DNA of 44,085 nucleotides from JAYRWD01 sp041918255 (GTDB lineage: Bacteria; Patescibacteriota; Dojkabacteria; B142; WJKM01), in assembly GCA_041918255.1 (NCBI GenBank), contig JAYRWD010000018.1:1-44085 (forward strand), written 5' to 3'. The translations under genes were made by a program, and so were the position numbers. The notes beneath the pieces were generated by a model. It worked only from the letters and a program-made list of their open reading frames with translations. It made no database searches and was not told the DNA's origin. Below, piece by piece: positions 1 to 8,165 of this stretch (within the stretch, counting starts at the first letter, position 1; each line of letters opens with the position of its first letter).

Positions 1-16
1 AAAATAGTAAATAAAA

Positions 17-910
17 TCAATAATTAGCTTCAATTACCCACGAATCATTCCCAGTACAATCTGAAGAGTCTGTAAATATCATTCGTAAACATATGCCAGC
101 GATTAACGAAATCGATTGTCCAGTAATACTACAAGAATAATTACTACCATTTCCAACAACAGCGCACGTAAGTGCAGTAGATGTAAATGAAGTACAGCTA
201 TTTGTTGAACTGTGAATAGTAAACGTGCAGGTGGTATTAGTTGCTGGAGCGGATGACATAATGGCGGTTAAACTCTTCAATGTTATAGCAAAAGGTATTA
301 TGAGACCTAGCGTTTGATCGGGTGAGCTATAGACACAACTTCCATCGGATGGATGGCAGAAGGCACTATTTATTAACGAAAGCGTACGAGCTGCTAATAT
401 AAGCTTTCCTGTAGGCGCCGAGCTAGCCCAGGTTGTTCCGTTTGAAGTTAAGACATTGCCCGATGTGCCTGGTGCTACAAATTGAACAGCGTTAGTGCCA
501 TTTCCAAGAATCACGTTATTAGCGGTTAATGAAGTAGCTCCAGTCCCGCCATTTGCTACTGGGAGGGTAGAGGTAACCCCATTACTCAGGTCAATCTGAG
601 CCCAAGCTGGATTATTATTGGTTCCAGTGTTAGATATATATCGTGTTGCGCTCGCGTTCTTGGCTAATAAGGAGAAAGTGTTCGTAGCGGAACCATATAT
701 CAAATCCCCTTGTGAAGCGGAAGAAAGTCCTGTCCCGCCTTGTGTTACAGTAGCTGCTACATCACCTAATTCCGACCAGGTATGTCCGGGATTCGGAGCT
801 GCCGCAAAAACAAAACTCACTACCCCATATCCTAAAAAAGCAAAACATAAACCCATTAATACCGTTTTGGAGTAAGCAATTAAAACTTTAGTATAACTTT
901 GGTTTTTCAT
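17..910 (-). CDS. Secreted protein with phage tail-fibre-like GGTG repeats
   Basis: A 297-residue protein with an N-terminal hydrophobic segment (about residues 17-37) ending in an Ala-rich stretch, so probably exported. Residues 55-165 hold two copies of a repeat with a GGTG core (residues 58-61 and 121-124) followed by stretches rich in Gly, Asn, Ser and Thr such as GNGTNAVQFVAPGTSGNVL. This pattern is familiar from phage tail fibres and some bacterial surface proteins. The C-terminal 130 residues are Ser/Thr/Cys rich with eight cysteines and look like a beta-sandwich that I cannot name. It is the last gene of a minus-strand cluster, 21 bases after the DUF916-like gene. The ATG at 908-910 has no clear ribosome site. 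Function unknown; a surface adhesin or fibre is an inference. Confidence 0.6.
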   Translation of the reverse strand: MKNQSYTKVLIAYSKTVLMGLCFAFLGYGVVSFVFAAAPNPGHTWSELGDVAATVTQGGTGLSSASQGDLIYGSATNTFSLLAKNASATRYISNTGTNNNPAWAQIDLSNGVTSTLPVANGGTGATSLTANNVILGNGTNAVQFVAPGTSGNVLTSNGTTWASSAPTGKLILAARTLSLINSAFCHPSDGSCVYSSPDQTLGLIIPFAITLKSLTAIMSSAPATNTTCTFTIHSSTNSCTSFTSTALTCAVVGNGSNYSCSITGQSISLIAGICLRMIFTDSSDCTGNDSWVIEANY

Positions 911-931
911 AAGAAGTTAACAGAAATCAAA

Positions 932-2089
932 CTAAGCCTTTTTGCTTTCAATTTTCGGTACTCGAAGAAGCATACCTTCTGAGAGTGAAAACGGAGCATA
1001 AAGTTTATTCACCTTAGTTAACAATTTCCATGACACACCATACTTTTGAGCGAGCATATTAATATCATCTCCCGTCTCGCACCTGTATTCAATCCAAGTA
1101 TTCGCTATCCACTTTCTCTGTTTGTATTTTCTATAAATCTGATAACTAATTACTACCATACCTAATAATAAAAATAATTCAATTACTATTGCGGTTGGCT
1201 TAGGTGAACTGAAAAAGAAGATTGGTGGAAATTCAAGAGTTGAAATTTCTTCAAGCGAGTCTTTACCAAGCTCACGAAGAGTTGAGGCGTCATATTCCAT
1301 TACTACATATGACCTGTACCATCCACCCCAAAAGGGTTTATTCAATTCAAAATTCCAACTAGCTTTTTCGCCCCTCAGCAACGGATAGCGACCACCTAAT
1401 TTGGAATAAGCTAATCCAAAAAGATATTTAGTATACACGTTCACGTTTGCATCAACCGAGACATTTCCTTCGTTCTCTACTTCGGGACGCAAAAGTATGC
1501 TTCCATCTTCTTTCTTCGTTACGCTAAAATCGGTGATCTTGACCTTCTTCACAATATCACCAGGTACAGTCACAGCCACTCTAATTGCTGCGCGGAAGGA
1601 AAGACTCACGCCTGATTTTTCGGTTTCATCCAATGCCTTCAGTTCTTGTATCACGATACACCCATTATGTTCGCCTACACTTACGTTTTCAGGCAAAGAT
1701 AAGATAAAGGGGACAACTTCATGAGTTTTAGATGCCAATGTTACTTGAGATTTTGATAATACTATCCAATTACCAACACCTGTTTTCTCCTCTCTAAACT
1801 GTTTACATCCAAAGGCACCATCTGAAGAAACAAGCGAATCAACCGCATATACTAGCAATGTCTTTTCGGATTCGGTGTTATTTATGATCTGAACACCGTC
1901 ATTAGTTCCCGCACCAGGCGAAAGGGAATAAATAAAGATTGACTCAGTACGAGGATTATCAGCTTGTGGATTTGCTGGTCTACCACCTATCCCACCATAT
2001 TCCAAGGCAAAAGGATACGAGATCTTAGAAAAAAAAACCAAAAAAATACCAAATAAAGACAAACCTATTCTAAACTTATTCCAGTTCAT
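932..2089 (-). CDS. DUF916-like WxL-partner protein with TM helix and C-terminal LysM
   Basis: A 385-residue protein: signal peptide (1-29), two extracellular beta domains (about 45-175 and 180-285), one transmembrane helix (297-318) and a LysM motif (333-379) at the C terminus. The first beta domain resembles the DUF916 domain that accompanies WxL proteins in Firmicutes, with a conserved motif around residues 138-149 (GEHNGCIVIQ) and a basic VPGDIVKK segment at 175-182. The helix is followed by a strongly basic stretch (YRKYKQRKW), so by the positive-inside rule the LysM would face the cytoplasm, which is odd for a peptidoglycan-binding module. It starts 14 bases after the WxL-like gene, so the two are very likely co-transcribed. 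In Firmicutes such proteins hold WxL partners at the surface; the same role here is inference. Confidence 0.7.
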   Translation of the reverse strand: MNWNKFRIGLSLFGIFLVFFSKISYPFALEYGGIGGRPANPQADNPRTESIFIYSLSPGAGTNDGVQIINNTESEKTLLVYAVDSLVSSDGAFGCKQFREEKTGVGNWIVLSKSQVTLASKTHEVVPFILSLPENVSVGEHNGCIVIQELKALDETEKSGVSLSFRAAIRVAVTVPGDIVKKVKITDFSVTKKEDGSILLRPEVENEGNVSVDANVNVYTKYLFGLAYSKLGGRYPLLRGEKASWNFELNKPFWGGWYRSYVVMEYDASTLRELGKDSLEEISTLEFPPIFFFSSPKPTAIVIELFLLLGMVVISYQIYRKYKQRKWIANTWIEYRCETGDDINMLAQKYGVSWKLLTKVNKLYAPFSLSEGMLLRVPKIESKKA

Positions 2090-2103
2090 AGCACTATAAT
2101 GAC

Positions 2104-2796
2104 TTAAGTAGCTGTGGCTGTAATCACCATGTTCACGTCATAATCATTAGCAGCGGGTTGCTGAGAGGGTATCTTTTGAGACACAGTTGCGCCAGTTAAA
2201 TACCAATCTCCTACATCATCAGAACCAGCCGCTGCCGTTAGTAAAGTAATACTATCAACTGTTCCCTCGCTAAACGCTGTTGAACTACCTTTAGTTATAT
2301 TAGTAGTAACACAGCCAGAACATTGACCAGTATTTAAAGTACCGGCATCCGCATTAATTGTCATCTGACCTCCGAGACTATCAGCATCAGCCCCATCAGT
2401 ACAACCCGAACCTCCGGCATCATTAAAGTCGAAATCTGTACCCGCGCTATCCCAGACATCGGTTGTATTACTTGCGGCAACAGTTAACGTCCAGCCACCG
2501 TCAGCACCGTCAGGATTTGATACGTATATTCTTTGCGAGTTTGTACCAAAAGTACCCGTCGTAGTCTGACAACTGAATGAAACGCTTACAGGAGACATCG
2601 TAACTGATGGACTTGCAACAGTTACATAAGAAGCATCGACAATATCCGAACTCAAAGTGCCGGCGTTTATAGTCTGCTGAAAATTTGTTGTATCAGAGGC
2701 GAGTACTTTAGTAAAGCTTGGATAAATGACAGTGAACAATAATGCCAATAACACCAACATAGATACGGTTTTCGCCTTTAAGATTTGATTGACCAT
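2104..2796 (-). CDS. WxL-like surface protein
   Basis: A 230-residue exported protein with signal peptide (about 1-33, ending VLASD). The rest is a single beta-rich, low-charge domain. Two W-x-L motifs stand out, W102-T-L104 inside GGWTLTVAAS and W198-Y-L200 inside GDWYLTG; paired motifs at this spacing define the WxL domain, which binds peptidoglycan in lactobacilli and enterococci. An Asp-rich stretch (118-142) may bind calcium, and C76/C132 and C159/C162 could form disulphides. It is the first gene of the operon and is followed by a DUF916-like gene, the usual WxL partner, which supports the call. The ATG at 2794-2796 is the only sensible start. Sequence similarity alone is modest, so a generic secreted beta protein is the alternative. 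Confidence 0.6.
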   Translation of the reverse strand: MVNQILKAKTVSMLVLLALLFTVIYPSFTKVLASDTTNFQQTINAGTLSSDIVDASYVTVASPSVTMSPVSVSFSCQTTTGTFGTNSQRIYVSNPDGADGGWTLTVAASNTTDVWDSAGTDFDFNDAGGSGCTDGADADSLGGQMTINADAGTLNTGQCSGCVTTNITKGSSTAFSEGTVDSITLLTAAAGSDDVGDWYLTGATVSQKIPSQQPAANDYDVNMVITATAT

Positions 2797-3451
2797 AACT
2801 GTGAACTAATAAAATAAACTGACGATTAAAAATATTAATAATAAATTACATATAAATTTTAATTACTCCATATCTTAATATAGCATAATAGTTAAACACA
2901 TTCTACAAACTTCACCCAACATCAAACCTATAAATTAGAAATAATTTAAATTCATAACATAGAATTATCGAATCTATGTCATACTAAACTTTAAAACTTT
3001 CTTGTTTGTCTGGGTAACCGGGATGAGTAAAAAATTAAAGTTAAAATAGAATGTTATTGCGTTCCGAACTATTCAATTTGATATGAATTAAAAAATCTAA
3101 AGACAAAGTATGATGGAAATCATTTCTACTTATCTTCGGCAAACAAATCTTTACACAAATTTGATATCGCTATAGAATTTAGTTGCCTCTTTATATAATA
3201 TTTTGTCATGCTTAGAAACTTTGAGCAGATATTACTAGACTAAATATAGAATATACAAATAATATATACCTGTCAAACTAATTATTAAAGTGACTAAATA
3301 GTAAAAACATATAGTATGCAAGCAATCACAAGCTTTAAATAAAAAATTTGGTTTTTAACTTAACTATTTGATTTTGTAAAAAGATAGTGGTAAGATAGCC
3401 ACTGTGCATATATAACAACAATATAGCCAAATTACCTAATATTAAGCAATT
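2797..3451. other. AT-rich divergent intergenic region
   Basis: About 655 bases between the WxL operon (minus) and the permease gene (plus). It must hold promoters for both. A plausible plus-strand promoter is listed separately near the right end. I see no tRNA, no stable GC-rich hairpin and no convincing small ORF; the rest is nearly all A and T. Confidence 0.5.
3368..3396 (+). promoter_or_regulatory. Putative sigma70-type promoter of the permease gene
   Basis: TTGATT (3368-3373), a 17-base spacer, then TAAGAT (3391-3396), each four of six matches to consensus, about 55 bases before the start codon. A small dyad (AGTGG 3386-3390 and CCACT 3399-3403) surrounds the -10 box and could be an operator. 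Sequence pattern only. Confidence 0.35.
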
Positions 3452-5380
3452 ATGACAAATACAAATAATAAAAATACAGGGAAAAAACTGAGTTGGTTTC
3501 TCTGCTGGGCAGTAGTTTTTGCCGACATAGGTACAAGCCTTTACTATGTACCTGGAATACTGTTTGGAGATGTCCAAAATTTGGCAGGACTTTTTGTAAT
3601 ACTAACAAGCATTGTCTTTGTACTTTTAGTAATAAAATATATTGATATCACTGATAAATACCCAGAAGGCGGAGGTGTGGTAACCGTTGCTACACATGCA
3701 TTCGGTGAATGGGTTGGGTTGCTAGGAGGTATGTTTATTATTGTTGATTATTTTCTAACCGCTTCTATTTCTTCAGTTTCTGGTTTTGCTTATCTGAATT
3801 CAGTAATTCCATTGGGTGAATATGTATTATGGGGAGCTGTTATTGGACTATTGATCTTAGGATTTCTAAATATCGTAGGCATCAAAGAATCAGCATCAGT
3901 TTCAGCATTTGTAGCAATAGCAGCACTAATTGTAGATGTCGTTTTAGTAGTTGCAGTTTCTACCCAAATAGGACCCGAGGGATGGAACATAGTTTTCTCG
4001 AGCATAAAGGAAGTTTCGAACCTATCGTCCGTACAAATCCTTACTGGATTTGCCGGTGCTTTTTTGGCATTTTCGGGTTTGGAATCAATATCGCAACTTT
4101 CTCCAGCTATGGCTTTACCTAGAAGAAAAATTGCAACAATTGCCATGGTATTTGTAGTTTTAGCAATTTTCTTGACATCTCCTTTACTTACACTATTTTC
4201 AACTAACCTTTTGACAGCTAAGATACCAAGCGGTAAAGAGACAATTCTCGAATCTGTCAGCCAAATACACGAAAGAGAAGCTTTACTTGCCGAAATGGAC
4301 TTACAAATAAAAGACCCAACGATAACAGAAGAGAAGAGAACCGAACTTAAAAATGAATACTTAAAACTTGAAATTGAGGTTGAAGAAGGTAAGGTATATT
4401 CCGAACGATTCATGTCTGAACTAGGCGCACAGTACGGAGGGAAAGCTCTTAAATTAGCAGTAGTCTTAACTGCGTCAATTCTCTTGCTTTTTGCCTCAAA
4501 TACAGCAATTATTGGAGCCTATCATGTATTTATTGCTTTATCGAGAGGAAAATTCCTGCCTAAGTTTTTTGAAATTCACAATAGATCGTTTGATACACCA
4601 CACTGGGCAATAGCACTTGCCGTTATTCCTCCTATTCTGATAATTATTGCTACTCAAGGTGACGTAACATTGCTAGGACAGCTATATGCGTTTGGACTTT
4701 TGGGAGCTTTCGTACTTTCGTCCACTGGAATGGACGTAATCAAATATCGAGAAAATAATAAAATTTCTGTATCGTTTTTACTCGGAATCATCACGAGTGT
4801 ATCTGTCTTGGTGGCATGGCTGACAAACTTGTATTTTAAGGAACTAGCTACTTTGTTCGGTGGATCAATAACTTTACTAGGGTTATTGCTGGCTTACATC
4901 TTTAGAAAGTATCTGCAGACTCCAAGTGAAAAGATTAGATTTGAAGTTGAGCTTGAAAAAGATATACCCCAAGGTCAAATACTTATCCCCGTATATGATG
5001 AATTTGATCCCAAACTTTTTGAATTTGCTTCTAGATATGGGAAAGCACTTGATCGTTCACTTGTGATTATGTATATTCGGGAATTCAGAGACATTCTGCA
5101 ATCTGTAGAAGAAAATATCGAAGAGGATGATGAAGCATTGCACTTTCTTAATCTAAGTAAAAAAGCATTAGATAAACTCAATATTAAATACAGATTTATA
5201 TACAAAACCAGTAATGACACGGCGGATACTATAAATAAGATGCGCAAAACTATCAAACCAGAATATACAATTCTGACTCCTTACAAACGAAGTGCTTTAG
5301 TTGAATTTCTACGGGGTGAAATTATAGAAAATATATTTAGGTTTCCAGATGGAAACGTTCTGATTTATTCAGGGCAATAA
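3452..5380 (+). CDS. APC-superfamily permease with UspA-like C-terminal domain
   Basis: A 642-residue membrane protein with about 12 predicted helices between residues 15 and 485. The first helix carries the unwound-helix motif FADIGTSLYYVPG (23-35), and SGLESISQLSPAM (208-220) is typical of the APC superfamily (amino acid, polyamine or potassium carriers). Between helices around 250 and 335 is a highly charged, Glu/Lys-rich segment (262-320), likely a coiled coil, not found in ordinary family members. After the last helix, residues 505-640 form a soluble alpha/beta domain resembling universal stress protein (UspA), suggesting ligand or nucleotide sensing on the cytosolic side. Substrate cannot be told: an amino acid or K+ (KimA-like) are both possible. 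It stands alone, ending 19 bases before the convergent MacB-type permease. Confidence 0.75.
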   Translation: MTNTNNKNTGKKLSWFLCWAVVFADIGTSLYYVPGILFGDVQNLAGLFVILTSIVFVLLVIKYIDITDKYPEGGGVVTVATHAFGEWVGLLGGMFIIVDYFLTASISSVSGFAYLNSVIPLGEYVLWGAVIGLLILGFLNIVGIKESASVSAFVAIAALIVDVVLVVAVSTQIGPEGWNIVFSSIKEVSNLSSVQILTGFAGAFLAFSGLESISQLSPAMALPRRKIATIAMVFVVLAIFLTSPLLTLFSTNLLTAKIPSGKETILESVSQIHEREALLAEMDLQIKDPTITEEKRTELKNEYLKLEIEVEEGKVYSERFMSELGAQYGGKALKLAVVLTASILLLFASNTAIIGAYHVFIALSRGKFLPKFFEIHNRSFDTPHWAIALAVIPPILIIIATQGDVTLLGQLYAFGLLGAFVLSSTGMDVIKYRENNKISVSFLLGIITSVSVLVAWLTNLYFKELATLFGGSITLLGLLLAYIFRKYLQTPSEKIRFEVELEKDIPQGQILIPVYDEFDPKLFEFASRYGKALDRSLVIMYIREFRDILQSVEENIEEDDEALHFLNLSKKALDKLNIKYRFIYKTSNDTADTINKMRKTIKPEYTILTPYKRSALVEFLRGEIIENIFRFPDGNVLIYSGQ

Positions 5381-5399
5381 TTCTCGCAATCGGGAAAGT

Positions 5400-7439
5400 T
5401 TATTCATAACGTAAAGCGTCAAGCGCAGAAATCTTCTGAGCGCGTCTAGCAGGATAAATACCAGTGAGTATACCAATTAGTACTGAAAGTGTGATTATTC
5501 CAGCTACTAAGAAGAAGGGTGTTTGAGTCATACGTATATATCCCTCCCCATGAGTCGTTGCGATAAAGGACACCGTAAGCTCAATCAACTTGCTGAAAGC
5601 AATTCCCAGCACTACGCCGGCAAGACCGCCTAGAAAACCCATTATAATTGACTCGGTGAGTAATAACTCTTTAACCTCGCTCGATCTCATGCCCATCGCC
5701 TTCATCAAACCAATTTCTTTTATTCGCTCAAGCAGAGAGATTGTAAGAGTATTAAACATTCCAAGCGAAGCAACCGAAAGAGCAACCGAACCAATGACTG
5801 CTAATAGTAATCTAACTGTTTTAAAAACAGCATCTATCTGTGAAACCGTATCCGCCACAGAAGTGGTGGTATAACCCATACTTTCGATAGAACTACGTAT
5901 TAAAGGTAATGCGCTCTCGTCACTAACTACAACCTTGAGTTGGGAATAACGTTCTATTCCTATGCCTTTCAAATCATCGATAGAAACATACATATATGGA
6001 ACATTAGCTTCCGAGACAACTCCGACAATATTATACATTGCATTCTCAGACTCAATCTTAGAGTTTGCAGTTATTGCTGCTAATTCTCCAGTTAACACAA
6101 ATTTAGCCTGAATTTGTTTACCAACTGCTTCACCCGGCAATACATTAATAATCTTTAATAAAGGTTCATTAACAATTGCCTTTCTCAATGCCGATCTAGG
6201 AATTTCGACAATTTTATATTCCACTGCGGTTTCATTATCGGACTCACCCTCTACAAAAACCCATTCGTCCCCCTCTTGATTTGATCTATCTTCTGGAGTT
6301 ATTGTCTGGGCTTTTGGAAGCATAAAAATGCTATGTGCTGTTGATACCCTATCCTCAATCGATATAATTCCTATCTCTGCGGTATACCCTTCGGTATTTT
6401 CCTGTAAGCCATCCTCATCCAAAATTTCCCTATACTCACTCCCTACCTGCTCCCACAATTTAAAATCCGATTTGATCCATCTCGCATAATTAGGATCATC
6501 CGTAATAGCTTCAAGATAATAATCTCCCCACACTTCCTCTCCAGTTTGTTTGGGTTGGACATATTTGGTATAACCTAAAATTTTACCCTGCGTTGAAGGT
6601 GAATTTCTAATTCTAATCCATCTATTTTGCTCAATAGTAAAATTAATCTCGCGAATCACTTGCCCATTTGCTTTTTTATTTGTCTGTATAGTAGATGGAG
6701 TGGGGGACGACATTTCCTCAGATGAATTTTCTTCAAGCTCATCAAGTCCAGTAATTACGATACCTTCTCGTTCGTCCGAATCTGCTACTAAAGAACCACT
6801 GCCACTTGCCGGATCTTGAAATAATTCGCCTGAAATCGGATTGACCCCGGCTGCATCTAAATACTCTCTGGAAACACCATAAGCTACAATATCTGTAACC
6901 GAACCTTCAAAACCTATTCGACTTACAATAGATATCATCGGCATAACCGAAACAACGTTTGGAAGCTCACGAATTCTATTGATAAAAGAATCATCAAGGT
7001 AAAGATTACTCCCTGATCTCACGTAAACATCAGCCTGTCGTAATTCTTCTAATCTTGCTACCCTAGAAATTACTAGTTGCTGTAAACCGAAGCCTACTGA
7101 CACAAGCGTAACTATTGTTCCAAACCCAATTGCCACTCCAATTATCGTGACCGAAGTTCGATGAAGTTTATATGTCATATTGCTCAAAGCCAAATCAACG
7201 AGATTTGAAATAGATGTTGTGTTTGCGCCTGCTTTCCGTCTAATTAATCTTCGACGTACTTTGTTTAGAGTTTTACGTGTAGAATTTATATAATCGTTTG
7301 ATATCGGCAGATGCACGAGGATTTTAAAGAGACCTTTGAGTGGAATATAAAACAAAAGAAACAATATTAGCTGGACAATAGCAAAATTGCTTTTTACAAT
7401 ATTTACAATCTGTGTTTGTATTTGTCTAACTCGATTCAT
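5400..7439 (-). CDS. MacB/FtsX-type ABC transporter permease with inserted SH3-like domain
   Basis: A 679-residue permease of the MacB/LolC type. It has an extra N-terminal hydrophobic segment (20-40), the usual first helix (97-120), a long extracytoplasmic region (120-540), and the FtsX core with three helices (about 545-565, 598-620, 645-665) ending in the typical YPARRAQKISALDALRYE. The cytoplasmic coupling segment ERIKEIGLMKAMG (571-583) is canonical. Within the outer region, residues 273-328 (starting RWIRIRNSPSTQGKILG) resemble a bacterial SH3 (SH3b) domain; MacB family members normally lack this. It lies 22 bases after its ATPase gene and in one operon with the FN3 giant gene, so moving or extracting that surface protein, or remodelling the wall, is a fair inference. 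Confidence 0.85.
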   Translation of the reverse strand: MNRVRQIQTQIVNIVKSNFAIVQLILFLLFYIPLKGLFKILVHLPISNDYINSTRKTLNKVRRRLIRRKAGANTTSISNLVDLALSNMTYKLHRTSVTIIGVAIGFGTIVTLVSVGFGLQQLVISRVARLEELRQADVYVRSGSNLYLDDSFINRIRELPNVVSVMPMISIVSRIGFEGSVTDIVAYGVSREYLDAAGVNPISGELFQDPASGSGSLVADSDEREGIVITGLDELEENSSEEMSSPTPSTIQTNKKANGQVIREINFTIEQNRWIRIRNSPSTQGKILGYTKYVQPKQTGEEVWGDYYLEAITDDPNYARWIKSDFKLWEQVGSEYREILDEDGLQENTEGYTAEIGIISIEDRVSTAHSIFMLPKAQTITPEDRSNQEGDEWVFVEGESDNETAVEYKIVEIPRSALRKAIVNEPLLKIINVLPGEAVGKQIQAKFVLTGELAAITANSKIESENAMYNIVGVVSEANVPYMYVSIDDLKGIGIERYSQLKVVVSDESALPLIRSSIESMGYTTTSVADTVSQIDAVFKTVRLLLAVIGSVALSVASLGMFNTLTISLLERIKEIGLMKAMGMRSSEVKELLLTESIIMGFLGGLAGVVLGIAFSKLIELTVSFIATTHGEGYIRMTQTPFFLVAGIITLSVLIGILTGIYPARRAQKISALDALRYE

Positions 7440-7461
7440 TTATGCGGATACTAATGCTAAA

Positions 7462-8151
7462 TTACTTTTTTTGTTCAATAATTTGTCCGTCAAGCATATT
7501 AATACTTCTTGTGCAGTATTTTAAATAAGAAAGGTCATGGGTTACCATAATGATTGTTTTTTTTTGAACTAAATTCAATTCTTTAAGCATCTCGACTATT
7601 TGCTTTCCCGATGCTTGATCCAAATTACCGGTAGGTTCATCAGCAACAATGATTGAGGGATCATTTATCAGAGCTCTCGCTACAGCGACTTTCTGTTGTT
7701 GTCCTCCAGACAATTCCGAAGGGGAATAATATGCCCACTGTGAAATTCCTAATTCACGGAGCTTCATGACTGATTTAATTTCACATTCCTCTACGTCTTC
7801 TCCCAAAAGCATGAGGGGAATACTTGTATTTTCCCAGACATTTAGAGATCTAATCCACAAGGGCATCTGATGAATAATTCCAAAAACCTGTTTTCGAAAG
7901 TCCGATCGGTCATCCTCAGTAGTATTTTCATATACTTTGAAGTCGGCAATTGTTAGTGAACCCCCAGTGGGAAGCTCTAGCCCAAGAAGTATATTTAATA
8001 ATGTTGACTTTCCACATCCAGAGGGACCAATAATAATTAAGAAATCTCCTTCAAATACATCGAGCGATATATTTTCAAGGACCCGTATATTGTTTTTTCC
8101 GACTTTAAAATATTTGCTAATATTTTTAGCCTCAATAAGTTTGCGTGTCAT
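7462..8151 (-). CDS. ABC transporter ATP-binding protein, LolD/MacB type
   Basis: A 229-residue ATPase of the LolD/MacB/FtsE class. Walker A is GPSGCGKST (about 42-50), the signature is LSGGQQQKVAVARAL, Walker B plus downstream is SIIVADEPTGNLD, and the H-loop lies in IMVTHD. The length equals that of a stand-alone LolD-type ATPase. It forms the energy subunit for the permease encoded immediately downstream (22-base gap). The FN3 gene upstream ends 14 bases before it, giving a three-gene operon. ATG start at 8149-8151. Type VII ABC systems of this kind transmit force across the membrane rather than import solutes; that is family knowledge. Confidence 0.93.
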   Translation of the reverse strand: MTRKLIEAKNISKYFKVGKNNIRVLENISLDVFEGDFLIIIGPSGCGKSTLLNILLGLELPTGGSLTIADFKVYENTTEDDRSDFRKQVFGIIHQMPLWIRSLNVWENTSIPLMLLGEDVEECEIKSVMKLRELGISQWAYYSPSELSGGQQQKVAVARALINDPSIIVADEPTGNLDQASGKQIVEMLKELNLVQKKTIIMVTHDLSYLKYCTRSINMLDGQIIEQKK

Positions 8152-8165
8152 ATAACCGTGCCTGA

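Noticed and set aside
2981..3060. Possible riboswitch (c-di-AMP type) ahead of the permease
   Set aside because: The sequence GGGTAACCGGGATGAG looked suggestive, but none of the conserved ydaO core blocks could be aligned and there is no stable paired structure.
3335..3577. 80-residue minus-strand ORF
   Set aside because: Covers the permease promoter and its first codons on the other strand; no signal, no similarity, pure A/T-rich open frame.
3790..4413. 207-residue minus-strand ORF inside the permease gene
   Set aside because: Antisense shadow; Ser-rich translation typical of the opposite strand of a membrane protein gene.
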